Assembly: GCF_000003855.2 (NCBI RefSeq)
Contig: NW_003101663.1
Location: 459,715-523,714, forward strand
Reading direction: 5' to 3'
Length of the DNA: 64,000 nucleotides
Origin: Blastomyces gilchristii SLH14081
Lineage: Eukaryota > Ascomycota > Eurotiomycetes > Onygenales > Ajellomycetaceae
Within the stretch, counting starts at the first letter, position 1. Each line of letters begins with the position of its first letter. The notes beneath the pieces were generated by a model. The model made no database searches and was not told the origin of the DNA. It saw only the letters and a list, made by a program, of their open reading frames with translations. Shown in pieces: positions 1 to 12,687 of the stretch. The position numbers and the translations under genes were made by a program.

Positions 1-3000
1 CGTCAACCCCAGTGTTCTGAGGAGTTCCTGAAAAGGCTATTTAGTGACGAAACGACTACATAGCATAGTAGATTGCGACAACCCAGTTCCATAATATGCA
101 ATCTTCACGAGGCGTCCTATCCCCCCTTTTTTTCAGAGCGTGCGGAGATGCGTTCCAGCCAAAAAGCACCCCTGCTATCGGAGTAGACTCTATAAATTAG
201 AATCAGTGGCATGCAGATCACACCAAGGAAGCTGTTTTGTGAGATCCGGAGAGCTTTCTAAAATGAATGTCAAAAATGAGACAAGCCCTTAAATCACTTA
301 TCCCAGTGGCGGCATCCATTCAAGCCGCAGATTTTAGCTGCTGCTGTTGGGATAGAGAAGGAACCAGGAAAATGGAGAAATTGTTGTTTCTGACTGGCCA
401 CATATTAACCATGGTTGCAGAATCATGCGGAGATCAGTGATGCTTAAGGTGTCTTCCAAGATTCTCGGAGGTTGCCCTTTGAATATAAGCTTTGCGGCAT
501 TGGGAAGTCAATATGGGAGGATGCTGGAGGATGAAATCGGCGGCAAATAACTCAGACACGGGCTTGAAACTTGCGGGTCCAAATGGCGCATAAATACGGG
601 AGCCACAAGATCTGCCGGATCCCTGAACCCCAGATTTTCCAATTCGAACACGAAATCGTCAAGCATTCCTCAGACGAGATCCGCCACTCGGAATCAAATT
701 GCCAGGAGCATTCTGCCTTGGTTGCAAGGAACGACGCCGGGGCCTGAAAGATGTAAGCATAATGTCTGCCAATATTAGTATCATTCTTCATATATTCCGA
801 GGTTCGGATAATTCAGCCATCGCAAAAGTAGCATCCTCATACGCTCAGGTTCTGTGAGAGAACATTTTCCACGGGGAAATCGCTGCCCTATCGACGGAGA
901 TTCATCGAATGATCCCAGGATTTTCTCCCGTCCTAGAAATATATTAACATATTACATAGTTAGCACATATAGCCTTAGATGCGTAGTACCAGGCAAACTC
1001 AACCCCAAATAACGCAGATTCTCTAGCAAAGCTGTTACATACTCGATATATTACACATATTATTCGACAAAAGTTTGCTTCTGCTTCTAGCCAAGCTTAA
1101 AAAGCCAGTATCTGCTGTGATCTTGAGATATCGTACTCAACTGGAAATCGAACAAGCGAGTATGGGATTGGGGAGCTCGTCATCACCAACAAATCCCTAT
1201 AATTCAGTTCTCCAAAAATTGTATGTATTCCAACTGGAATCTCAGAATAGCCCCTAGAAATATATGGCACTTCCTGGGGATGTGCATGTAGGTTTCAATG
1301 GATAATTCTCCTTCTTCTGCTTTTTTACCCAACTGGAATTGGGAGGTTATGGAGGAAAGGTTGGCTTGACTTAGTCATCACAGTCCACCCACCCCCATTC
1401 AGGACTTCCGCTTCAGTTCTCAACCTTCAACCTCAACCTCAAGCAACTCATATTAAACACCCAAACTGAACCTCGTACAGGTCAGTGGCTTAGCGAACGA
1501 ATCTGGAGTCCAGGATCATGGCAAAAATCGATTTTCATGCGCAAATTCTACGCGCCTACATCCACCCTAAAAATGTTGGCGTGGGTCTCACACTTCAGGT
1601 CTAATAATGCACCAGGCAGACCTTACCTAAATTAATTTCAGGTTGTATCCCGGGTAATAATGACGATTCACGCGATGTTGCCATTGCATAAATTGCTAAT
1701 TCGAGCTAACTACCTTTTTGCCGTGCCTGCAATTGGAGGTTCGATTATTATTGCAAGACGCAACATATGAGCCAAGCCCATTAGCTACAGAACCCCTTTT
1801 TCCAACATCCAGGGATCGGCATATTTCTGATAATGGGAAAGAAGGGGAGTCCCGCGCAAGATAGGTGTCGAGTTACAATTTCCCCGTCTCTGAACTTCCG
1901 GCAAAGCGAATTGCTGGAACCTAAGTGCCACACCCAAATACCCCGTCTACTAATTTCTGTGGCATGTATTGCTCCTTCTGACTATGAGAAACTCCGGGAA
2001 TGTCGGTTGTCAAACCATTGGCCCAGAGACGGAGTCAGATCGGATTTATGGAGGAATGCAGCAAAGCCATGAGATAATTCAAGAGACTGCTGTTAAGAAA
2101 ATCGAACAATTTTCTACAATGAAGTTGTTTTTATCATTTGTCTTGCGTATACAGTCCGGTCATCGAAAGCCCCGAATTGCCCACGGGTGTTTCAATGCGG
2201 CAACAGTCTCTGGCCTATCCTGAAACATGCATAGTGAGATATGTTTAGCCCTGTGAGATGGCGCCGCCCGCATTTTAAGGTTGTGTCCGATTTAATATTC
2301 CAGGGGAAGGCCAAGCCATCAACCATGGCAGGTTCTTGATCTTCGTTTGATGCTTGCTCCGATCAAACTAGGCTTTGAATAAGTGCCACCTAATGAGAAA
2401 AAATAAGCAAGGCTAGCAGAGACACCTAGCACTGAACTTAATAATGGATAGGACCGAAGTCCAGCTCACAAGTTTCCCATGTGGAGAATGTGTGTGAAGT
2501 ATCTTAACCATCTTCAATCTTCTTGTTTTGAGCTTGGAGACTGGGACACCAAAGTTTTGTCCGATTTTCAATTTCCTGGACATTATCCTGGCTTAAACGC
2601 CTGGTATTTTCCGTGAATATGGCCGAATATTTTGTTTGAAATAGAGCCGCCGAACACTTGTGATCAACTGACCCTTCTTTTTTCCTTGGCCGGTAAATAT
2701 CCATGCCAGGGCCCAATGACTGTGCCACCCTCTTGGGCTCGCTGTCTGAGTCTCCTGCGTAAGACTGGACACTCCCTGGCCACTATTCTTTACGGGACAG
2801 GATCTACACCGAGGCCATAACAGCTGAACCTAGCGGTCGAGTGCAAGGGCCTGCAGAAATTGAAAGAAGGTGAGAAACTAAAAAACGGTGCTGGACAGAT
2901 ACGATAGTTACCGGTAATAAGTATGTTGTAACAACATAACTGGAACTTTATAGTTACATCTGTCCCTTGATTTCCTGACTAACCAGTATGTATATCATCT

Positions 3001-3896
3001 TGAAGTTACTTCCGCACGTTCCATTCATTTCTCGGTCGGGCCATTCATCTTCGTTCTACGACAGAAATCTCGGCGACCTAATCTTATGGATCTTGGTATA
3101 AGACTCCTTGTGGTCCACATATAGCTTGTGAGCAGGCTCCCAACCGCGAAGCTGCAATTTTTCCTCACGTTTACTTGTCTCCCTGAGCACCATAATTCAG
3201 TCAGCCCCACGCCTATTTTTGGGATTACCCCAAATACAAGCCCTATGAGATTTAGGTGCTGCCAGCTGACTTGCTATCAAGGATTGGCCCTGTTATTTCT
3301 TTAGCCGGCTTCGGCTTGAGAGCAGCATCCCGTTTACCGTTAATCTAAATCCAACTATCTACCCGTATCGCCCTTGCTTCTCCCGAATTTAGCGCAAAAC
3401 AGAGTGACGCTTAGTCGGCATCTCCACCCTTCTCCACTAAGACTCACATTTCTTAATATTCATTATTTGGCTCGCCTGGTTATAATTGATTCGGTTTCCC
3501 TGTCACTTTCTCCCAGGAAAAAATCAAATCAGCGCTATCAGGAAGAGAGCCACTAAACTTAATCGGACCTTACTCTAATCTCGTTCCCGTGGAAAGTCGT
3601 TAGTACCCCAAGCTACAGCTTGGTTGCAACCAAGCAAGGGCAGCACTCCCTCCTTAAAACTTGTTCTAATACTACGGTTGCCCGTTAACTAAACAGACTA
3701 GATCGTTCCAACAAGCCCCTAAAAGTCGCGAAACCTTCCTTTGGGTTTGTCGTACAAAGCAAGTATTGGTTTGGGGAACTGGTGACGGAAATCAAAATCT
3801 GTAAATCTGCGCTAGCCCCTTATCTCGCCTCCGGCGCATCGGCCCTCTCACCTCGATCCGTCGTGGGGCGGGAGTATCTCAGACCATATCAGTGGG
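1..3896. other. Gene-poor region, no gene recognised
   Basis: This is about 3.9 kb at the left edge. All open frames are short (under 90 codons), none resembles a family I know, and none can be joined into a longer spliced protein that I recognise. No tRNA, inverted-repeat element or long tandem repeat was seen. The last few hundred bases, roughly from 3340, are pyrimidine-rich and could be the promoter and 5' leader of the gene starting at 3897. A decayed gene or a non-coding RNA cannot be excluded. Confidence 0.5.
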
Positions 3897-5265
3897 ATGG
3901 ATGGTGATAGTCACCAACGAAAGACGTATGGCCCTTCTGGCTACCGAACGGGCTCTGGAATTGGACAACATCCTATTCGCCATTTGTCCGGCAGCTCATC
4001 AGATCGCTTCAGACAACAGCAACAGCCCGAACCAGCTCGAGGACCTGATACTCATGAAGTGATACCTCAAGACCGGACCTCGTCACTCTCTGCCTATGGG
4101 GCCTATGTATACACAGAGCCACCGTCCTGCAATACTCCATCGCTACAGGGCGGGACGTTGCAGGGTGGAGGGTTACAATATGAGTCGAACTTTTCCTCCA
4201 CTTCACCCAGAAACCAGCAACCAGACCAGCAGCAGCAGCGGTTATCACAATATGATGGCGATATGGTATATGGTATCACGCCCCAAGCCCAGCCACAGCC
4301 TCCGTACGAAGGGGTGTCACAATACCAGCCGCGACAGTCTGCGGCCATCGAGGTGCTGGCAACTCAATTCGGTGTTCCACAGTATTTCCAACCAGCAGGA
4401 CCAGCAGTTGCAGGAGTATCTGACCAGTACTTAACTGCTTCCCAAGTTCAGTCGACCCAATATTCACAGCCGGCTTCTCCTACGCGCGCATCTACGACAT
4501 CAGCATTACCCGAGATTATGGCTGACCTCCACGCTTCCGCAGCGACTGAAGGACTCGAGCATGCAGATTTTCCTCGCGAGTCGCCTTCTGGTTTTGACGA
4601 CGCTTATAACCAGTACCAACGAGCTCTTAGACAAACATTTGAAAATACCCGATCTGGCAGATTGCTAGATGCAAGCCAGTCTTTATTAGAGATATCCGAG
4701 TGGCTTCTCGGGAATGCAACGGAGCTTGGTACGTACCATCCACACGTTGCTGTTTGCTCCCCTCTTTCATTCACTTGGCACCTAGGTGGTGCATTACCTT
4801 TCGAGCTAATAGCTGATTTCAGGTCTTGCTCGCGACGAGGAAGAACTGCGCCCGGATCGAATAAAACTGTGGAATGAGTTTAATACCTGCTGGCTTGCGG
4901 TATGCCAGAAACAAAAGGATATGACCCAAGAAGTGTTGGAAACCCGATCCGGCGCCACACCGCAAAACCTTTTAACGGAAGATATTTTGAACAAGATGGG
5001 AAGGGAACTGGTCCGCCTGTGTGATCGAATGGAGGAGCATGGTCTTGTTGACTACCAGATGGGCGTATGGGAAGAAGAAATTCTAAGCGGTAAGAAGTCG
5101 AATCAATCACACCTGAGTCAATTTTACCACAACCAGGGCTCCCTTAGCTCACTTGACCGTCTGAATCTAGTGCTGGGCCAATGTCTTGACCTCCTCGAAG
5201 GAAACGAGAACAATCCTGCGATAGGAAGTTCCGCCAAAACATCTACCTCCACAGTTCCACGATGA
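3897..5265 (+). CDS. Conserved fungal hypothetical protein, Gln-rich N-terminus
   Basis: I do not recognise a functional family. The model has three exons (3897-4728, 4823-5089, 5171-5265) and gives 397 residues. Residues 1 to about 200 are low-complexity and rich in Q, S, P and Y, with a Q4 run near residue 40 and a Q4 run near 110, so probably disordered. From about residue 215 the protein is charged and probably helical, with stretches such as SLLEISEWLLGNATELG and NKMGRELVRLCDRMEEHG. The second intron (5090-5170, 81 nt) is a multiple of three without stops, so the frame stays open through it. Splicing it joins EEEILS to VLGQCLDLLEGNE, which looks like a continuous helix. The first intron (4729-4822) has a GTACGT donor and a TTTCAG acceptor. 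The polyQ plus helical layout would suit a transcriptional or RNP adaptor, but that is a guess. Confidence 0.75.
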
Positions 5266-7800
5266 TCGAGCCCAGTTCTCCCCTTTCACCGCTCTTCTGA
5301 TGACCGTGATGTGTTTCCTTATTTTCGTTGCACCTTAATCGTATTATACAATACTGCATCAGCGATGGCGCATAGTCATGTTACGCTTTCTCTTTTCTTG
5401 ATCCTCCGTGGGTCACCAGGGTCACATTGTCGTTTTCAACGGCGCAGATAATTATGTCAAATGAATGCGTGCCGGCTCGTTCTCAATGTGCATGTGCATG
5501 AAGCGAAGGTTGCGGGTCGATCTACTAGTGTTACAACTGAGAGTTTGGAACCGAGAAATCCCTTTGAGTGACATCCACTAATGTTTAATATCCATTGCCG
5601 GTGAGCTACCGCTGTTCGTCGACTGTTTCCCCTCTCTATATCTTCTCTATATCTACCTAATTTACAACGCTCCTATGAGGACGCGGAAGCTGGGCTACAT
5701 TCGAGTGCATTTATTATCGTCAATATTTCTTTCACATAATTCATGTGACCCCTTTGGTTGATTTGCACAATACGCGTATGAAACCGTTTAATATTGGCTA
5801 CGTCGTTTTTACTTTTATTTCACGTCTCTTTTCTGTTTTTGGAGGAATGGCATGCACGTTTTGCATCTAGAAGGTTGAATATATGTAGATCAGGCTGGGG
5901 AATTGGTGCGATTCGCGATTATTTGATATGTTAATGCTGTCTTGCCCTTTCCATCTGATTTTTCTATTCTTTCTTTGCCCATTGGTCGTTATAGCAGAAG
6001 TGATCGCACGTCCCAACAGACATTGAGCTGGGAAGTGGATTACGATATACTTTTAATATTGTTTGGCTACCTATGCTCCTCCGGTTTTATCTCCCAGTTT
6101 TTCCGATCTTGCAGTGTTGCTGACAGCATATATATACATATATTAACCTGACATTTTGCATCTCACGTTATTTTCTTCTTAGCTGTGATTCGGCTCGCAT
6201 TTTTTCAGAACCTTTACTTATTCTTTCCCTCCTTACCTTCCTATGGAAATTGCCAGTCAAAATGACTTTGTGAGGCCAACCCGCTTCCGTCTATGGGGCC
6301 CTGAAATTAATGAGATGGACGATGGTTAGCTGCTTTTCTTTTGCAGGATCGCACAAGGATCAGGATCACATTACACAGTTAGTTATAAGCCATCTGCGTT
6401 GCATTTCAATGTAGCCAAGCGTCTAAGATAACACTTGCAGGAAAAAAGTTTTAATTTCTCACTCCTTGCTATGCTTTGGCAGCCAATGGAAGTTTTAGGA
6501 TGTTGGTGGTTGGTGGTTGGATCTGCGGTAACAATGTACTACCCCTTTCTTTTTCAATCATGCATGCATCCACGCCTCAATAAAACTACCCAGGGACCGG
6601 TTTCTTTTCCTTTTGGTGATAACGGACTGGCTTTGGTTATCTTGTACTTTGATATATTTCCCCTAGTGGCCCTAAGCAACAGCGGATTAATTGCTGACAG
6701 GTTGCGCTGTTCATTATTGGTCCTGCAGATGATAAAAACCCCTTAACAAACTCCTTTCCAGAACAGCACGTATCTAAATTATACCCAGTTTATTCGGACT
6801 TCCTCCAGAAGGCTGCCTCGCCTGTCTTCACACTTTAAAGTCTATGAGACGCATCATTCACTCCGTTTAGCACCGGCCCATATCTAACAACCGACTATAT
6901 AACCTGGCTAACATCATCATCTGCTCAGTTAACCCCTTTATACGCCGTACAAGATTTAAAAAGCTAGAGAGAAAAAAGGGGACAATCAGGCATAGTTAGT
7001 TTACACTTGTCACTTGTTGCCACTGTACCTACCTCCGTACCGTATCGTAGTTACCGCTTAATGCATTTCCACATCTATCATTTATCATTTGCAATTCGTC
7101 AGTTCCTCATTATTGCTCCTGCAGCTGCCAGCACGCCGACTTGAAATTTCGAACCAATCATGAGCACCGGGGTGTAATCTTTCTTTGTATTATTATTGCG
7201 AATTTGCGAATTTGAATTGAAATGGAATGGGATGGAATGCCCTATGGACTGACTGGTTCTACATTTACATCTTCACCTTTCCCACGAACTAGAGAGTCTA
7301 ATTGCCCATCATTCTGCAAGCTCTGAGTTTCGTCTCGACTTTTGTACTGTACATTCGTATAACGAGAGATGCAGATGGGAATTGAAAATGTGAATATATT
7401 ATTTCCCATATATGTATATTGCGCTAAGGCTTATATATATATATATATATATATATGTACGTATGTATGTATGCATATGTGCTTGTTCTTAATTACTCCC
7501 CGTTTCTCAAACAATTTTTTTTTTCTTTTGTTTTTTCTTTTCCATTTTCCCTATGTAATTGGAGAATAAGCCACCCATTCCCACTTCCTTCGGCCTTCCT
7601 CCTTCCAGAAACTCGAACTGGATAGAAGAAATCGACCGGAAGTCGCATGTTTCAAGATAGTTGAGATCGTCAATGTTTTTTTTTTCTTTTTTCTTTTTCC
7701 TTTTTCCTTTTTCAAATTCGTAGATTTGGGATTCGCCTTCCATTTAAACATTCTCAACGGCTTAGAATTTGTTTCCAACCGTCCCCGTGTTGGATGCATA
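5266..7800. other. Long intergenic region with short tandem repeats
   Basis: About 2.5 kb lie between the tail of the Q-rich gene and the 3' end of the methyltransferase gene, so this is a tail-to-tail interval. Open frames are short and unconvincing. The plus strand is markedly T- and C-rich. A (TA)n tract at about 7432-7456 runs into GTAT repeats to about 7472, and poly-pyrimidine stretches lie at 7516-7545 and 7677-7712. No RNA gene was recognised. Confidence 0.5.
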
Positions 7801-9084
7801 TCATGTGCTCGATTCAGGTTTACGGCCGTAGGCAATGTATCTGGTCGACGGATAGTTAGTCAACTCACTTAAGTCAGTCCGTTTAGGGGACCCCAGGGGG
7901 TGTGGGGGGTGAGGAGGTGGTTGAATTGTACTGGGACCATGGACAAGGGGGGGAAGGGTTAGTAAATAGGCACACTTACAGATCGAACTGTGCGTGCATT
8001 TTTGGATTGCGGAGGTCCTTCACCACCTCAGAGACGAAGGCTTGGATGGCATCAGGAGACCATCCCAATACGCGTGAGAAGAGGGCCAAAGAAAATCCTT
8101 CCATGCCCTCGATGACTTGGAGGAGGTTCCAGGTCCCGACCGTTTTCTGTGTTATAATCATTAGTTCTGTTAGTCCATGCATGTGGTCTTTGGGTTCGGA
8201 GTGAACTCTACAGTCAACTCAGCCCCTTCTTCCCATTGTTTCTCTAATTACACAGGTCTGGTGGGAGGGAAACAAAAATAAACAAGCAAATAAATGAAAT
8301 ACTGAAATATAATGATGATAAAGGACGGATACGCACCAATTTCGGATCTTTCGGCCACCTCCCAACAGGAACCCGCATCTTCTTAACAACCACATCCGTG
8401 AAACCAGCGCCGCGGACCAGCCCTTCAAGTCTAGGCCCGGGCGCCAGCTCCCGGCCATGCTGGCGGGCAGCTTCATAGAACAGGCTGAACCATCGACCGA
8501 GGGCTGACTTGGGATCGTACGATCCGTCGTCGGAATACCAATGAACATCGAAGTCTTGGAATTCCGCCCAGCCGCCAGGTGTCAGGTGCCTGCAGTAGAG
8601 AGCGTTGAGATTAGCATGGATGTACGATATACATTATGTGTATGGTGGTTGGCTAATAGAATGAAATGCGCATCTATGGCGAGGATAGAACGGGACTTAC
8701 TCAAAACATCTTTCAACCAGCCGTGGCCAATCTCGTATTGCAGCGTACATGTAGCGGCAATGGATGTAGTCGAACGAGTCGATAAATGCCCACTCGCTTT
8801 CTATGTCGTCGATTTCGAATCTCACGTTTTCTGGGGTGGCGTGCCTTCAACAAGGTGGAGGTTAAAAATGATTTCCTTCTTTTCCTGTTGTTTTGGTTTG
8901 GGGAGTTGCTACATACATTGTGTTTCGTATTGCGCTCAAGTCCACGCCTAATATCTGATGTGCCGTTAGATTAACTCTTAGGTGTAGTCGGCTGGCCAAA
9001 GATATTGGCGCCTGTTACCAGTATACATCCTAAACATACCTGTGCAGAAGGATATTCATCACCTAGGAAGCTTATATTAGCTCG

Positions 9085-9117
<33 letters not shown>

Positions 9118-9983
9118 CTTCCGAGAACAAGAGCTTTCACGGAGAATTAGATGCCAGAACATACCCATTTCACAGCACCAAATGCCCGTCCCAGCTCCAA
9201 TATCGAGGATATTCTGGGGACTCGGTCCAATGGGTGCAAGGTGAAGCTTTTCATCGCAGAGCGTGACCATCATATAATGAACGATATCAAGTCGGTTACT
9301 CTCCTTCTGCGGTGAGAAAATGAGCAATCAGTCAGAGGCCTGCTACCCATAAATCCGGAGCGAGGTATCCAGAACAAAATATGGGAGTTTGACTCAACTA
9401 ACTTCGTCGTTGGGAAATATGTATGCTATTGAGATAGTTTTAGAAATATTTTGAGAGTTGAAAAGAAAATTGCCCAAATTTTCGATATACGAATGTTAAA
9501 CGTGCAACACAGAAATGAATAAAATGGCAACTTACAGCCTTCTCTAAAAGAATGGTATCTTCTTCCTGCCGGTAAATAGCATGGTAAGTATTTTGTCGAG
9601 TTGGTATAATCTCTCCTGATCCAATTCCATCAACAGCAGAACATACCATTTTCATAAGTCTCTGTGATAACAGTCGAAGCTAAGGATTGCACGAACGACG
9701 AGCTTTTATTTTTGCAGAATTCAACACGTTAGCAACACCATGCTGGAGGTTATATCGTTATGTAGAATATGTAGTTATTGGCTAGCTATTGGCTCAGCAT
9801 CTACTGACAGGTCATCACCATAGATCTGGTCACCACTGGTATCGCACTAAAGGATATCCGTTAGAATGATGCTTATAATAATTATCAGGCCAAACAATAG
9901 AGTTGGTAGGAGGGGAAAAAAGCAAGTAGTAGACATACCTCAGAATCAACCGAGATAGGCGGTGATTCGTTTGCGGAGGACAT
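7801..9983 (-). CDS. LaeA-like SAM-dependent methyltransferase
   Basis: This is a class I (Rossmann) methyltransferase of the LaeA/UMTA-like family that is expanded in filamentous fungi. Motif I is ILDIGAGTGIW, motif II is GVDLS, the acidic strand is RFEIDDIE, and PGGWAEFQD follows. The C-terminus is YIAYGRKPESST. My model has 11 exons and 330 residues: 9939-9983, 9819-9846, 9647-9679, 9536-9615, 9165-9306, 9040-9062, 8917-8954, 8701-8844, 8337-8589, 7980-8146, 7801-7840. Phases agree throughout. The end of exon 2 is the least certain junction. Exon 6 is only 23 nt, and the intron before it carries a 32-nt homopolymer (9086-9117). LaeA itself regulates secondary metabolism, but most relatives have unknown substrates, and no biosynthetic cluster lies nearby. 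The start at 9983 is the first ATG upstream of the conserved exons and opens an acidic N-terminus typical of the family. Confidence 0.88.
9086..9117. repeat. T32 homopolymer inside methyltransferase intron
   Basis: A run of 32 T on the plus strand (A on the coding strand) lies in the intron between exons 5 and 6 of the LaeA-like gene. Similar runs occur in other introns: T28 at 22479-22506, A22 at 23060-23081 and A26 at 27450-27475. A T29 run at 29802-29830 lies just past the TRS120 stop. Confidence 0.85.
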
Positions 9984-12687
9984 TTGCGAAGAAATTATTC
10001 TGATATATGTATGGATTTTATCCTTGGACGCTGATGTCCCACGCGGCTAGCAACGATATAGCCTGTGATAAATTCCGCATCGAGAAAGGAAGCGGATGTC
10101 TTTACGAATATATATATATGTCTATATATCTATATATATGCTTCTATATAGTTCGTCGCCTTCTTCTGGTCCGGGTCCGAAAATGCGCGGGCGAGGCGAG
10201 GAGAAGGGAAACAGAAGCCAGCGAAAAGGCGGCGAGTGATCGAGAGAGAAAAAAAAAAAAAAATGAAAACATGGCGGCAGAGGGGAAGATTATCAGCGCC
10301 TTTTTCCTGACAGTAAGTCACCTTGGCTGGATCAAAAACAACGACCCCGACTCGTTCTAGTTTGTTGACTACCGACTAGTCAGTTGGAATACAGCGAACT
10401 ATCAGAGTTTATTGCTATTATGCTTTTGTCCGCTGGGCTCGTTGGCGGGTGCGAGCTACAAATCTTTCGCAATCATTATTGCTGAGTTGGGCACAAGCAG
10501 AACTTCCGGGGACTGGTGAATCAGACAGCTCCCAGCCCAGCCCGGTCGATGGGTAAATGCCTGGCTCTGGTGCCACCAGTCTGGGAATTGCAGAGGGCTA
10601 CTGGAGACTCTCCGCCTGGGCCAACTCTAAATTGCACCAGGCGGTGGCAGCTGAGGAGCGCCGGGGCCGCTGACCATGCGAAAATCCCAGCGATCGTGTT
10701 GCTGGCTCGACTGTGGGCTTCGGTGGGAACAGTCATTCGCTACATGTTACTCATGGCGCGCGGTTCTCAGGGGGAGCACATAACATCCGAACAATACGCA
10801 AACAAACAAACTATGTTTCGGGACTGTTTAGAAACTCAAGAACGAAGGGGGAAGGTAAAAACATTAACGACCAAGAAGACCGAGCCCTACGAAGTCTGAA
10901 ATACGGCAACCTTCCAGCCCGTTTCTCCAGAAGAACGACAACTATGCAGTTGCTCGGCGTCATCAATTGGATGCCATGCATATCCCGACCCATGCAAACC
11001 CCGCCGACAACTCCCAAGATGCCTAACTAGCTCAGTTAAAACCAAGCGACCAGGGTGCCCAGATCACAGATGTGATACATTCAACTCCTTCCCCGCTACA
11101 AGAACCCAGTGAGAAGGCGAGCAAATGGGAAAAGCGACTCGGCGCGTTCGGCTGTACCCTTCCCACGGGAAGACCGCTCTCCCAACCATTCTGCAAGCCA
11201 GCTACGTATCGTCGGGTGGCCCTCTTCCTTGGAGTCCTCACGGGTTTCCAGCAATGCCGCTAAAGGCCTAAGCGGGATGTCTTCTGCGCCTCTGGTGCCA
11301 ACGGATCATTGGGCGTTTGGGCCGTTTCTCTGCATGTTGGCAGGACAGGGTTCTAAACGATGGTCGCACATCCCCCCTCTTCGAAGGATTGCGCAATGAT
11401 TGCAGTCCCAGACGGCTGGATCTGACCTTGTCCCAGCGAGGAGTTGGAAGTCAGCGTAACCTTGAAGCTTAGGATAGTCAGACCCGACAAAGAGAGGTTG
11501 TTGCAACCAACCCCGCCCCCTTAAAAAAAGAAAAACGGGCTAGGTTAGAATATTATCGATTTTAAGGGTCCTCTACGCATAGTACAATCATTATTTTTGA
11601 TTTGCTGGGAATCAACAACCTCTAGTTGTGGTTCGCGGGATTTACGCACTAGCTGGCTACTGACGGCACTTGTGTGGTAGTGGACGATGAGACGACCAGC
11701 GACATTGTAAAATTTACACTCCTCTTATGTTGTCAGCAGGCGGCGAAGTTTAAATCCGGCTTTTGATTATTTGGGTTGCTGCTGAGAGCTTTTGGAGGAG
11801 GCTCGTACAATCTAATTTGTTGTTGATCGAGGCGGCAGATTGAACTAGGAACCTGGCTAGGGGATAGATGCACCGTTTAGCTCAGCTGGTCGGGGGAATA
11901 GGTATATTTTCAAGTAACGATAGCGGCATGCTGGAAACAAACAGAACGTACATGTACATCCGGATGTACAGTGCAGACCGTTTTGATATCATTATCAGTA
12001 AATTAAATTAATCAATCAAATCAATCAATGAATCAATCAACCAATCGGGAGAAAAGTCTTCAACCATCTCACCCGTCTAATCAGATTTTCAGTGGCTGAA
12101 AACGGCCATATGTACTGGGAAACCATGGAATCCCATTATTATTCCATAAACCGGGCTTGTTCAAATAGTGCTGAGTTCAAAAGCTATTTATTCGACGTTC
12201 GTCGGTTAACTTAACACATGCTTCCACATTAACATGAATGCCAGTTCAACAACCGATAATCTTAAATGTGGCTGACAAGACATGGCGCCGGATACCGGCC
12301 GGATAAGCTTTTTAAGTTCGCACAAGGGGATGCAGCAGTGAGAAACGCGAAGGAGTCCGGTCCGGTATGTATTATAGTTCCCGATTGAAGATGTTCAGCG
12401 AGTCACCTGTCAGCTATATAAGTGATTTCGCCAGGTTTAGATGGCATGGACTGTGCTATGTGATTCTAGGTAGTGGGCTTAATGGGCAGAGAAGGTGATC
12501 GTAAATTTATTGGCGGCTCGAGCCTTAGGCTCCTGATTTCTAGAAAACAAAGCCACTGGCCGGGTTTGCAAGGATAAAAGGGAAGGCAGACGGAAAGAAA
12601 TAATAGTTCGTAAATGGGCGTTAATCAAATTAATAGGAGGGAATCAAGATTGTAAAAAAGACGGAGTGAAGTTTGACAAATGTATGC
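9984..12687. other. Gene desert between methyltransferase and calcineurin B
   Basis: About 2.7 kb hold only short, unrelated open frames. The part from 10500 to 11500 is noticeably more G+C-rich than its flanks but shows no recognisable protein. An 18-bp perfect palindrome lies at 11953-11970. A TCAATCAA-type direct repeat stretch lies at about 12008-12046. Part of this region is the promoter of the divergent methyltransferase gene (start 9983) and the 3' flank of calcineurin B. Confidence 0.5.
11953..11970. repeat. Perfect 18-bp palindrome
   Basis: The sequence TGTACATCCGGATGTACA is its own reverse complement, with no spacer. It lies in a gene desert, about 2 kb upstream of the methyltransferase start. 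It could be a binding site for a dimeric transcription factor, but nothing else in the sequence supports a function. Confidence 0.6.

Noticed and set aside
552..791. Minus-strand frame of 79 codons near the left edge, with F-box-like acidic wording in a neighbouring frame
   Set aside because: The neighbouring frame has stops and the resemblance is too weak to support a gene or pseudogene.
10516..10899. A 127-codon frame in a G+C-richer patch
   Set aside because: Composition and sequence resemble no family, several overlapping frames on both strands are equally open, and no splice partners were found.
11876..11905. A tRNA A-box-like stretch (TTTAGCTCAGCTGGTC)
   Set aside because: No B box (GGTTCGANTCC) at the right distance and no acceptor stem pairing.
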